From NCBI GenBank assembly GCA_964579245.1, contig CAZOFY010000044.1, positions 1 to 18,520 of the forward strand: a DNA stretch of 18,520 bases. Direction: 5' to 3'. Positions 1-8,182 of this stretch are shown here, piece after piece. The first letter of the stretch is position 1, and the number at the start of each line of letters is the position of its first letter. The notes beneath the pieces are model-generated. The model made no database searches and had not been told where the DNA came from. It saw only the letters and a program-made list of their open reading frames with translations. The stretch is from Firm-13 sp964579245 (lineage in GTDB: Bacteria > Bacillota > Clostridia > Saccharofermentanales > Saccharofermentanaceae). Both the position numbers and the translations under genes were made by a program.

Positions 1-647
1 TTTCGTTTTTTGAATTCCTTTCTTTTTTGTAGATATGTTAGTACAACCAAGAGAATCGACGTTAAACAAGCTGAAAATCCTGCATCCAGTGAGAAAAGAC
101 AGGTAAGTGCAAGCGAGAACCAGAACAGAAGAAAGCTTCTAAACGATCGCTTATGTAAAGCGTTGATCATAAAAAGTACAGATAGGATCGGAATCATAAT
201 CGAATAACTAAGCAGTGATATAGGGAAAAATACCGTTGCCAGAAAAGCGAAATCTTGATGAAACATGTTCCGCAGCAAAATCCAAAGAATGATTATCAAT
301 ACAACATTAATATAAACTTCATAAGTACAAAATATTCCGCCAGAAAGGTCCTGATTTAAAAATGTGTATAGAAACCCCCACATGGATTTCGAGAACATGT
401 GCGCATCAAATGTCTCAAGGATGGGCAATTTGCCATATAGAAAGAATTCGCTTATAGATAGGGCATGATTGGCATCTTCAAAAATATCCGCTGTTACAGT
501 TACTTGTAATGGGAGCAAGGAACTCACCATGCCATAGGAAAAAATCAAACCCGAATACATGAATAGGGTCCAAGGCGTTGATTTGATTTTTCCGTTCTTG
601 AGAAGAGAATATCGAAACAAACAAATACCCAATATAAGAATTAGAAT
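1..647 (-). pseudogene. Continuation of the membrane protein gene in the shifted frame, runs off left edge
   Basis: Reading the minus strand from base 647 to base 1, in the frame one base ahead of the upstream gene, there is no stop for about 215 codons; the last in-frame stop upstream is TAA at 650-648. The translation has several strongly hydrophobic helices, a basic loop (RYSLLKNGKIKS), a soluble-looking stretch with EDANHALSISEFFLYGK and ETFDAHMFSKS, and ends in a Lys/Arg-rich segment (LQKRKEFKKR) at the window edge. Joined to codons 1-266 of the upstream frame it forms one protein of more than 480 residues. Whether this is a true pseudogene, a sequencing or assembly error, or (less likely) programmed frameshifting cannot be settled here. 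It has no obvious start and Shine-Dalgarno of its own at the junction. Confidence 0.7.
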
Positions 648-1446
648 TTAAAACACAGATTTGTTCGCGGAAAGGAAGGAAAATGTTGTATTGATTCAAA
701 ATATTACAACATTCCCCAAAAACGGATAGCAAACCTGCGGAAAAGGAAAAAAGAGAAAATGAATATTTAACATGATCTGAAATATCTGTTTTCTTCTTGA
801 GCAAGATAATGGAAAGGATTAGTATGACAAGGATCCCTGACGTAATATAGAGGGGAATAAAGGCATTGTTTAAAAATATTTTTATTAAACTATTTATTGA
901 AAAGCAAAGTGACAAAAGAATGAATAGAATCCATTTAAATGTATCAAAAGAAATATCCGTTGTGTTTTTATTTCTTAAAGCGACATAATAAACAGTTAGG
1001 ATAATGAAGGACGCTATCAAACCGACACCGATTGATTGCTTGAACAGGATATCAATGGTTGATTGTGTCTGGAATTTTGTATATGCGAAAATAACAAGCG
1101 GAATAAGTCCTGCTATTGTGACATTACGTAAAAAAATATGTATCTCTTTATTTTCATCTTTGGATTTTGCGAAAAGTATATTATGAATGAGAACATAGTA
1201 AAGTATAAAAAACAAAGGGAAGATAATCATATACCAAGCAGAAAAATTCAGAATTCTCTTGCTGACGTCAGTACCATAATATTGTGAATAACCAATGATG
1301 CGATTAAATGTGTCGGCTTCAACAGGAACACGAGGGTTAAAGCAGAGGGCAGATATAAGAGCAAGATAAAGTGCCGGTAAACAGGACTCTTTTCTAAATT
1401 GATATTTATTCTTGAGTACATCTATATCTTCTCGAAGCGTACGCAC
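478..1446 (-). CDS. Polytopic membrane protein, N-terminal part of a frameshifted gene
   Basis: This open frame of 322 codons starts at GTG (1446-1444), 9 nt after a strong GGAGG site (1460-1456), which fixes the start. After a charged N-terminus it shows about eight hydrophobic segments separated by short charged loops, so it is an integral membrane protein. I do not recognise the family; the general look recalls large GT-C-like or cell-surface polymer membrane proteins, but no motif proves it. The last ~55 codons (from about base 647) look non-native: hydrophobic periodicity is lost, while a +1 shift of frame gives continuous membrane-protein sequence down to base 1. The annotated C-terminus is therefore most likely an artefact of a one-base indel. 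Composition is clearly AT-richer than the rest of the window. Confidence 0.75.
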   Translation of the reverse strand: MRTLREDIDVLKNKYQFRKESCLPALYLALISALCFNPRVPVEADTFNRIIGYSQYYGTDVSKRILNFSAWYMIIFPLFFILYYVLIHNILFAKSKDENKEIHIFLRNVTIAGLIPLVIFAYTKFQTQSTIDILFKQSIGVGLIASFIILTVYYVALRNKNTTDISFDTFKWILFILLSLCFSINSLIKIFLNNAFIPLYITSGILVILILSIILLKKKTDISDHVKYSFSLFSFSAGLLSVFGECCNILNQYNIFLPFREQICVLNSNSYIGYLFVSIFSSQERKNQINALDPIHVFGFDFFLWHGEFLAPITSNCNSGYF

Positions 1447-1574
1447 TCGTATAATCCTCCGAATCCATATGATCAGATTATGATTTTTGCAAGTTAATTC
1501 ATATTACCACAAGGTAGGATGACTGATGAATAGTAATGTTTTGGTTTGTAGAAAAACTGAAACGCTTTTGATAT

Positions 1575-1601
1575 TTGATTTCTATGTTCCGGTGTTATGA
1601 T
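1575..1601 (+). promoter_or_regulatory. Candidate extended -10 promoter for the GH2 gene
   Basis: TTGATT (1575-1580) and TATGAT (1596-1601) are 15 nt apart, with TG at 1593-1594 giving an extended -10. It lies about 60 nt before the GH2 start. The spacer is short, so the extended -10 would carry most of the activity. No convincing operator is visible. Confidence 0.4.
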
Positions 1602-1663
1602 GGGCATAACTATCAAAATGGTTTTGTAAAACTTATATTGTATCAAAGGAAACAGGTGGTATC

Positions 1664-4600
1664 ATGACTCATTTCGTCGGGCAGGATTTTTTCTTGCCTT
1701 ATGATTCTGATCAGGAGATATTTGGAGAGAAAGTTCCGCCGGAACTGGGAAGAGTTCCAAGTAAATGGCAGATGGATGTACCTGCCTGGCGTTTTTTTCA
1801 CGCCGAAAACCGAGATATGGTGCCTTATGGATTTTTCGACAGCGGCTTTGACGATTCATCGTGGAATGTGATTCGAATTCCTTCTGTATGGCAAACCGAA
1901 GGTTATGGAATGGCTACGGATTTACAGTATGATGCGGCAAGCAGAGAACATCAGAGTCCCTTTTCAAAGCGACTTGCTTCGAGATTCTCGACCTTGGCCG
2001 CCAGTGAGATGGATGACGATATCGGCGTGTACCGGACTTGGATTGAATTACCTTCTTCGTACATGGAGAGGGCAGTCTATTTTTGCACCAGCGGTATTCG
2101 CGGCCGCTTTGAAATATATGTCAATGGGCATCCGGTAGATGCATCTCCCGCGATATATACCAGTCATCGATTTTTTGTTTCTCCGTTCTTGATTCCCGGT
2201 CACAATCAATTGACTATTCTGGTGTACCGTTTGGATGGAAAGAAGCATAAAGTGATACGGAAGGAAAACGGTACTTTCGGAATGAGCGGTATGTTTCGTA
2301 TGCCGGAAATCATTGCCGAGCCGTTATTCGAAATACTATCCGCGAATCTGACAACAAAGTGGGTTGATCCCGGCAATAAAGCGTCGACATCCGAAGAACC
2401 TGCAAGCGATGAGCTTGCCATATCGCTTACAAAGAACGATGCCGAGCTTGCCGCTGTTACTCCAAAGACGGCTGCTCAGGAAAGAAGAGATGCAACGGTA
2501 CGATTTCAGCTTGTGATCAAGAACCATAGAGATCTGTTAAGCCCCGTTTGTATTTCCGCCACGCTTCTGGAGGCACGGACTGAATATGACCTGTACGATT
2601 TGCCAATCCACATGCGTTCCGCATTTTCGCTTAAGGGGAACGTAGGCGCGAACGCCGAACTCGAGATGGAGACGGAGTTTACGGCCCAAAGTGTTCAGCC
2701 CTGGTCAGATCAACATCCGCTTTTGTATGATTTGCTTCTATACCTGTTTGATGCTCGCGAAAATTTAACTTGTGTGAAGAGAATACGGTTTGGCTTCCGT
2801 TCGACGACAACAATCGGTCGTGTTTTTCATCTGAATGACATAGCACTTCCTATTCGTGCGGTTCGATATTTTGCGTTTGATCCGGCAGGAGGATTGTCTG
2901 TTAACCGTGAGAATATGCTTCGGGATATCTTATTTATGAAACAGGCAGGCATCAATACCGTCCTCTGCGCTCATATTCCTCAGGACCCGCTTTTCTATTC
3001 GATGTGTGACCATTATGGGCTTCTGGTGATCAGTCAGGCGGAGAGAAGTCAGATTACGAAAATGATCCTGTCTCTATGTGCGCACCCTTCTATTATTATG
3101 TGGTCATTCGCCCCTTTTAGCTTTGATGAGAGAAAGTTATTTGATATTAAGCAACATCTTATTTTACTTGATCCCAGTCGGCCATTCTATTGCGAGCGCG
3201 ATAAATCGATGGGGTTATCTGACATGCTGCCATTTCCGAATGAGGCGGGAATCCTATTTGGCGAATGGACGGATTTGTGTCTGTATAAGCAACCGATCCA
3301 ACAAAAGGCCGGAGAGGGCATCAATATTTTTAGCAGTATTAAGGGAAGAGCTCCCAGGGCACAGGACAAGGAAGATTTTTTATGGATCCACCAGGGAGAC
3401 CTTGAGGAGTATCACGAAAAGCATGATGTTCCGATTGCCCAAGGTATCATGTCCTCGGACAGGAAGCCACACCCGATCTACTTTGAAATCAAGAAACAAT
3501 GTGAGACGATTCAATTTGTACCAGAACCGGATGATGGAAATCAGTTTACTATAAGAAATATTCATCCTATGGGGCAAACCTTTGATCTTCGATTGCATTG
3601 GGATTTACTCTTAGGCGGTATTCGGATCAAGGGGGGAGAAGGTCCTTTGCTTTCAATCCCGCCATTAGGTAAGAGGAAAATCCGTTTACCGATCGATGTA
3701 GATCAGTTTGTGAAAGTAGATTGGATGCGGGAAGATCTTGTTTGGGAGGACGCATATCGGCGGGCCTTTTCGAGAGAACTTGTGCTTCGCATTCGATTGT
3801 CGCTGAACGAGAATCGATCTTTTGCCGCCGAGGGTCATGAGGTCGCATTTTATCAGCAGGTATTGCTGGATAAGACTGGAGAGCGCTCTAAGGATTATTT
3901 TCCTGTTAAAAATGATTTGCAGACACTCTCGATGCGGCTGAAATCTGCTGTTGAGATTTCCCCTGATGATGGTTTAAAGATTCAAACGGCTCCGGAAGCA
4001 ATCAGAGCCGGCACCAGATTACTCACTGCGTCCTTCACCAGAGATGAAGGGAGTTTGACATCGATTCAGGGATTTGGGTGCAGTTTTCTTCAAGGCGCGT
4101 GCATGCCGAGTTTTTATCGCGCGGCAACAAATGCCGATCGATCAGACCAGGCCTTTGCTCTTGCCGCGACGATTTACTCCAGAGAAACAGACTGGAGGGA
4201 TATTCAGAATAAAATCCGCTTCAAGAAGTTTTTTTATGAGATGGAGGATGATAACTTTTCGTTTATCATCCAGTATCGAAGCGCCGCCTGTAAGGGCGAG
4301 GTCCTGATGCAGTACGTTCTTATGCCGGACGGTAAGCTGAGTGTAACGCTGGCTTTTACTCCGAAATACGATCTGCTAAGGTGCGGTATCCGTTTTTCTG
4401 TACCGTCTGCCTTCAAGCGCTTGATTTGGTATGGGCGAGGCGCTGGTGAGACATATGATGATCGAAAAGAATCCGGTAAGTTCGGAATCTTTTCAGCCTC
4501 TCCGGAAGAGCTTTATCATGAATATGCGAGGCCGCAGGAAAACGGCGGACACTGCGACACCGGATATTTAATCTATGCAGATGAGAACGGACGGGGCATG

Positions 4601-4855
4601 CGAATCACATCCGATGATGAATCCGGCTACTCTTTCACGGCGAGTTTCTTCGAGCCGGGCGATATAGACGATCACATGCATCAGGAGGAACTGATAAAGC
4701 AGGAAAATCCGATTCTGTTTCTTGACTTCTATCAGAGAGGCATTGAGAGGACCGGCAAGGAAACGAAGCTCTTTATAAGGAACCGTCCGTATCGGGGGAC
4801 TTTTGTTTTTGAGCCTTGTTTGCTGGATGATCCAATAGAGACCTCAAATCACTGA
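1664..4855 (+). CDS. LacZ-type glycoside hydrolase family 2 protein, probably catalytically inactive
   Basis: This 1063-residue protein has the length and five-domain order of E. coli LacZ: sugar-binding jelly roll (about 40-220, with IPSVWQTEGYG and the GMSGMFR turn), Ig-like domain (about 270-375), TIM barrel (about 380-620, with MKQAGINTVLCAH, WSFAPF, DPSRP, SDRKPHP), second Ig domain, and a C-terminal beta-sandwich (about 785-1050, with WYGRGAGETYDDR). The catalytic set is largely gone by eye alignment: Phe485 stands where acid/base Glu461 belongs (WSFAPF instead of WSxGNES), the DEANIETHG segment is shortened to SQAERSQ, His357 becomes Phe403, Asp201 becomes Gly204, and the GGDxSW motif near Trp999 is missing. 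His437 (LacZ His391) remains, and Glu534 is the only visible candidate nucleophile. No signal peptide is seen, so it should be cytoplasmic. Start ATG follows AGGTGG (1654-1659). An extra Ser/Glu/Ala-rich linker lies at about 226-275. It is transcribed alone. Confidence 0.85.
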   Translation: MTHFVGQDFFLPYDSDQEIFGEKVPPELGRVPSKWQMDVPAWRFFHAENRDMVPYGFFDSGFDDSSWNVIRIPSVWQTEGYGMATDLQYDAASREHQSPFSKRLASRFSTLAASEMDDDIGVYRTWIELPSSYMERAVYFCTSGIRGRFEIYVNGHPVDASPAIYTSHRFFVSPFLIPGHNQLTILVYRLDGKKHKVIRKENGTFGMSGMFRMPEIIAEPLFEILSANLTTKWVDPGNKASTSEEPASDELAISLTKNDAELAAVTPKTAAQERRDATVRFQLVIKNHRDLLSPVCISATLLEARTEYDLYDLPIHMRSAFSLKGNVGANAELEMETEFTAQSVQPWSDQHPLLYDLLLYLFDARENLTCVKRIRFGFRSTTTIGRVFHLNDIALPIRAVRYFAFDPAGGLSVNRENMLRDILFMKQAGINTVLCAHIPQDPLFYSMCDHYGLLVISQAERSQITKMILSLCAHPSIIMWSFAPFSFDERKLFDIKQHLILLDPSRPFYCERDKSMGLSDMLPFPNEAGILFGEWTDLCLYKQPIQQKAGEGINIFSSIKGRAPRAQDKEDFLWIHQGDLEEYHEKHDVPIAQGIMSSDRKPHPIYFEIKKQCETIQFVPEPDDGNQFTIRNIHPMGQTFDLRLHWDLLLGGIRIKGGEGPLLSIPPLGKRKIRLPIDVDQFVKVDWMREDLVWEDAYRRAFSRELVLRIRLSLNENRSFAAEGHEVAFYQQVLLDKTGERSKDYFPVKNDLQTLSMRLKSAVEISPDDGLKIQTAPEAIRAGTRLLTASFTRDEGSLTSIQGFGCSFLQGACMPSFYRAATNADRSDQAFALAATIYSRETDWRDIQNKIRFKKFFYEMEDDNFSFIIQYRSAACKGEVLMQYVLMPDGKLSVTLAFTPKYDLLRCGIRFSVPSAFKRLIWYGRGAGETYDDRKESGKFGIFSASPEELYHEYARPQENGGHCDTGYLIYADENGRGMRITSDDESGYSFTASFFEPGDIDDHMHQEELIKQENPILFLDFYQRGIERTGKETKLFIRNRPYRGTFVFEPCLLDDPIETSNH

Positions 4856-5567
4856 GTTCTTTGAAGGTTAAGGGGCGCCATTCTCCAATCGGGAGTGACC
4901 CGAGGTCTATGTTCAGGATTCTGGTTCGTTTTAACCTGCGGACACGGTAACCAAGCTGTTCACACATACGTCGGATCTGGCGGTTTAACCCTTGTGTCAG
5001 AATAATGCGAAAGCTCTGAGACCCCGTCAGAATTACTTTACAAGGGAGAGTAATTGTATCTAGGATGGGCACGCCTTCTTGCATGTTTCTCAAAAACTCA
5101 TCTGTAATCGGTTTATCTACCTCTACTCGGTACTCCTTTTCGTGCTTGCCTTCCGCACGAAGAAGACGATTGACGATCGATCCGTCATTTGTAAGAAGGA
5201 TCAAACCCGTGGACATCTTGTCTAAACGCCCGATAGGAAATATCCTTTTCTCAAAATCCAAATAATCGATGATATTGTCCTTGTCACGCAGATCTGTTGT
5301 ACATGTTATGCCAAGCGGCTTGTGCAAAGCAATATAGATCTGTTGATCTTCGGGGAATACAGGTTTGCCGTTGATTCTTACAATTTGTCCGGAAAACACT
5401 CGAGTTCCGGCAACTGCGGGAACATTGTCAACTGAAATAGCTCCGCACTCGACCAGCTCATCTGCCTTGCGTCTGGAACAATAGCCACTCGAAGCAATAT
5501 ATCGATTGATCCGGATACCGGTATCTTCCGTAAGTTTTTCTTTGCCCTGGTCTGAAAGTTCTGTCAT
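4773..5567 (-). CDS. rluF: 23S rRNA pseudouridine synthase, RluF type (U2604)
   Basis: RluF isomerises a uridine of helix 74 of 23S rRNA to pseudouridine. The 264-residue product has an N-terminal S4 RNA-binding domain (about 17-65, INRYIASSGYCSRRKAD) and a RsuA/RluB/RluF-type catalytic domain with GRLDKMSTGL, where Asp116 is the expected catalytic residue. HEKEYRVEVDKPITDEF, EGVPILDT and QGLNRQIRRMCEQLGY match the RluF branch rather than RsuA or RluB. I chose ATG 5567 because AAGGGGA lies 5-6 nt before it; a GTG 15 codons upstream (5612) has no ribosome site and would overlap the kinase gene. It starts 17 nt after the kinase stop, so it is probably cotranscribed with the two-component genes. 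Its last 83 bp overlap the convergent GH2 gene. The exact target position is inferred from family resemblance. Confidence 0.9.
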   Translation of the reverse strand: MTELSDQGKEKLTEDTGIRINRYIASSGYCSRRKADELVECGAISVDNVPAVAGTRVFSGQIVRINGKPVFPEDQQIYIALHKPLGITCTTDLRDKDNIIDYLDFEKRIFPIGRLDKMSTGLILLTNDGSIVNRLLRAEGKHEKEYRVEVDKPITDEFLRNMQEGVPILDTITLPCKVILTGSQSFRIILTQGLNRQIRRMCEQLGYRVRRLKRTRILNIDLGSLPIGEWRPLTFKELSDLRSLLDHPANKAQKQKSPDTDGSL

Positions 5568-5584
5568 GGAAATCCCCTTGCTAA

Positions 5585-7384
5585 TCAGAACCACATGGTC
5601 CCTCGAACACACTTTAATGTGAACGTGAATGTCGTTCCCTCACCATACTCACTCTGTACTGAGATCGTCTCACCCATATAGCTTAGCAACTCGCGCGCGA
5701 TAGACAAGCCAAGACCTGTTCCTTTTTTGCCTCGAGCACGATCGGCTTTGTAAAAACGATCAAATATATGGTCAATGTCATATTCATGGATTCCCTGACC
5801 TGTATCGATGACGGAGACAAGGACCAAATCGTCCTTTTCATTCAACTCTGTCGAGATGGTAATCGATCCGCCAGGGGACGTATATTTCTTAGCGTTATCC
5901 ATCAAGATGACAAGAATCTGTTCGACTCGGTCCGGATTGCCCATAACGGTAGGACACGGACCGCTTTTGTATACAACATCAAATGAGAGCTCAGCGTCTT
6001 CCATAATCGGCTCGAACTTAGCCTTTAATTCAGAGAGCAGGGAATTCAGATCAAACGGGAAGGTCTTGAACGCGATTGTTCTGGCCTGAAGTCGGGAAAG
6101 TTCCAGCATATCGTCAATGAGTCGTGAAAGACGCATTGTCTCATGCAAAATAATACCATAATATCGCATGCGATCTGTTTCGTTTTTTACCATGCCATCA
6201 GCTAGTGGTTCTACCAAACCGCGAAGTGCCGTTAAGGGTGTACGAAGCTCATGAGAAACATTGGCAACATAGTCACGGCGAGTCTGCTCGAGACGCTCCG
6301 ATTCTGAAATGTCCCGGAAAAACCCCGTTGCGCCTACGACTTGACGGTTGTTATCAAAGGTCGGCACAATTGTTGATAGATATGCATTTTCACGTTCATC
6401 AAGAGTTCGTTCCAATGTCGCTCCCTCTTTGATACATTTACTGAAATCCTCCCAAACCTCATCGAACGGTATGAGTTGTAAGCGGTTTGTAAACAGATTT
6501 CGCTTCTTCGAATTCTCGAAAAGCGTATGAATGGCCGGATTGGAATAAACCGGTCTTAAGTCCATATCTACCGAGACAATGCCTTCTGAAATAACATCAA
6601 AGATTTCACGAAGCCGATTACGTTCGACGGTCAACTCGTAGATGGATGTGGAAAGCTGGTCAGCCAAACTGTTGAATGATGTGGCAAGCTCGCCGATCTC
6701 ACCTTTGTGAGATGTATCTGCCCTCACTGAAAAGTCCCCGTTTCCAAAGGAAAGAGCAACTTCATTGACATCCCGCAGAGGTCTGACCAAACGCCGTGAG
6801 ATAAAGTAGACCGGGATCAACATAAACGAAGACGCAACAAAGGTTGCAAGAAGCATGACACGTAAAAGCTCTTGTTGAATGCTCGTTACCACGATAAGGG
6901 TGTCCGCAAGAACGATATATCCAGTAATATTCAAGCCTTTGGATATGAGCGGGACCTGAACAATCATCAATCGGGATTGCTGGGAATTCCCGGTCAAGAT
7001 CATGGTATCGTATTTTTTACCTGTTTTTTGAATCAGGTTCTTATCAAGATAAGCGGTCACCCGACCAACGAAATCATCACTCACATCGTCGGAATCTATT
7101 GACTGCGTAATGATCTTCCCTGTGGAGTCATAAACATAAATCTGTGCACCAACGAAATCCTTATCAGAGGTCAGGTCCTTCCATGAATACTCTTCGAAAT
7201 CCCCATTAAATAGAGCGTAATGATCGGCAATCGCATAGGCTCTTTCCAACAATTCATTCTGCCGGCTCAGTTCAAGGGATTGACTTGAGGCTAAAGCAAA
7301 CAAAATAGACGTGAGAAACGCCGAAATGGTGAGAGCCAGTACCATAATGAGAATGATACGGCGGAGGAAGGTACTTTGAAACAT
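5585..7384 (-). CDS. Membrane sensor histidine kinase with HAMP and PAS domains (PhoR/WalK-like)
   Basis: The 599-residue protein has TM helix 1 (about 10-32), an extracytoplasmic sensor of about 140 residues, TM helix 2 (about 175-196), a HAMP linker (about 197-250, RPLRDVNEVA), a PAS domain (about 255-360), and a kinase core. The H-box is NVSHELRTPL with His378 as the phosphorylation site; the N-box is LMDNAKKYT (Asn497); the G1 box is DTGQGI (527-532), the F-box FDRFYKAD (541-548) and the G2 box GTGLGLSI (555-562). All catalytic motifs are intact. Its ATG overlaps the regulator stop by one base (TGATG), so translation is coupled and the two proteins are almost surely partners. The architecture is that of PhoR/WalK/ResE kinases. 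There is no pst, wal or other telling neighbour, so the signal is unknown. Confidence 0.93.
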   Translation of the reverse strand: MFQSTFLRRIILIMVLALTISAFLTSILFALASSQSLELSRQNELLERAYAIADHYALFNGDFEEYSWKDLTSDKDFVGAQIYVYDSTGKIITQSIDSDDVSDDFVGRVTAYLDKNLIQKTGKKYDTMILTGNSQQSRLMIVQVPLISKGLNITGYIVLADTLIVVTSIQQELLRVMLLATFVASSFMLIPVYFISRRLVRPLRDVNEVALSFGNGDFSVRADTSHKGEIGELATSFNSLADQLSTSIYELTVERNRLREIFDVISEGIVSVDMDLRPVYSNPAIHTLFENSKKRNLFTNRLQLIPFDEVWEDFSKCIKEGATLERTLDERENAYLSTIVPTFDNNRQVVGATGFFRDISESERLEQTRRDYVANVSHELRTPLTALRGLVEPLADGMVKNETDRMRYYGIILHETMRLSRLIDDMLELSRLQARTIAFKTFPFDLNSLLSELKAKFEPIMEDAELSFDVVYKSGPCPTVMGNPDRVEQILVILMDNAKKYTSPGGSITISTELNEKDDLVLVSVIDTGQGIHEYDIDHIFDRFYKADRARGKKGTGLGLSIARELLSYMGETISVQSEYGEGTTFTFTLKCVRGTMWF

Positions 7385-8073
7385 CAGGCGGAAACCTCAA
7401 ACTTATAGCCGACCCCGTACACGGTGATCAAGGACCAGGGCGCTCCCTCGTAACAGATTTTCTGACGGATTCGCTTAATATGAGTGTCAACTGTACGGGT
7501 ATCACCAAAATAATCATATCCCCATACCAGAGAAAGAATCTGTTCGCGATCCATGACCTGACCAAGGTGAGAAGCCAGAAGATGTAATATTTCGACTTCC
7601 TTCGGCGTACAGGCGACCAACTCATTGTTTACTTTGACCTGATAATTGTCCAGGCTGATCTCAAGTCCCTCAAAACGAAGTACGGATCCGACTTCCTGAG
7701 GCTCGGAAATACGTCTGAGGACGGCTTTAATCCTGGCAATTACTTCTCGTGGAGAGAATGGCTTCACAATATAATCATCCGCACCAAGCTCCAAACCAAG
7801 CACTCGATCAATTTCTTCACCCTTTGCGGTGAGAATGATTATCGGAGTGGACAACGTCTTACGGATTTCACGGCATACTTCAATGCCCGTCTTCTCTGGC
7901 ATCATAAGGTCCAGAATGATCAGATCCGGCTTGTCCGTCAGGACATGAGCCAAACCATCCTTCCCGTCAAAAGCACTTGAATAGGTGAAGTGCTCATTCT
8001 CCAAATAGATGCCAAGTGACTCGTGTACAACAGGATCATCATCACAGATCAGGATGTGCGGTGCAGTTGCCAT
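7384..8073 (-). CDS. OmpR/PhoB-family response regulator
   Basis: This 229-residue regulator has a receiver domain with the acidic pocket (CDDD, residues 10-13), phospho-acceptor Asp55 (LIILDLMMP), the switch Thr82 (ILTAKG) and Lys104 (VKPF). A C-terminal winged helix (about 130-229) has the PhoB/OmpR signatures CTPKEVEILHLL, DREQILSLVWGYDYFGDTRTVDTHIKRIRQK and VYGVGYKF. It should bind DNA as a phosphorylated dimer on direct repeats. ATG 8073 is chosen because GGAGGA (8086-8081) sits 7 nt upstream; an in-frame GTG nine codons earlier (8100) lies on the wrong side of that site. It is the first gene of the regulator-kinase-rluF unit and is read from the promoter near 8111. Target genes cannot be told from the sequence; a palindrome overlaps its own promoter. 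Confidence 0.95.
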   Translation of the reverse strand: MATAPHILICDDDPVVHESLGIYLENEHFTYSSAFDGKDGLAHVLTDKPDLIILDLMMPEKTGIEVCREIRKTLSTPIIILTAKGEEIDRVLGLELGADDYIVKPFSPREVIARIKAVLRRISEPQEVGSVLRFEGLEISLDNYQVKVNNELVACTPKEVEILHLLASHLGQVMDREQILSLVWGYDYFGDTRTVDTHIKRIRQKICYEGAPWSLITVYGVGYKFEVSA

Positions 8074-8110
8074 TGTGTTCTCCTCCGAAATATGTCTCAC
8101 TCACTCGCTC

Positions 8111-8128
8111 ATTATATACGATTATCGT
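8111..8128 (-). promoter_or_regulatory. Promoter -10 and adjoining palindrome upstream of the response regulator
   Basis: On the minus strand there is a perfect TATAAT (bases 8116-8111), 38 nt before the regulator start. Directly upstream is the 11-bp perfect palindrome ACGATTATCGT (8118-8128), inside the spacer between -10 and the expected -35. The -35 region is poor (best at 16-18 nt spacing gives only weak matches), which fits a regulated promoter. The role of the palindrome as an operator is inference. Confidence 0.5.
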
Positions 8129-8182
8129 CACAATTGGATTACTTGTCTCTTTATTTTTCAGTAATACAGAAAAAAGAACGTT

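Noticed and set aside
10..207. 65-codon plus-strand frame at the left edge
   Set aside because: Antisense to the shifted-frame membrane protein; no ribosome site.
3078..3554. 158-codon plus-strand open frame inside the GH2 gene
   Set aside because: Shadow of the GH2 coding frame; Arg/Leu/Ser-rich with no ribosome site and no domain-like pattern.
5568..5612. Longer RluF start at GTG 5612
   Set aside because: No Shine-Dalgarno before it, and it would overlap the kinase gene by 28 nt; ATG 5567 has AAGGGGA at proper spacing.
8145..8182. TTTTTC/GAAAAA inverted repeat after the DUF2156 stop as a terminator
   Set aside because: The stem has almost no GC pairs and the T-run forms part of the stem, so it is too weak to call.
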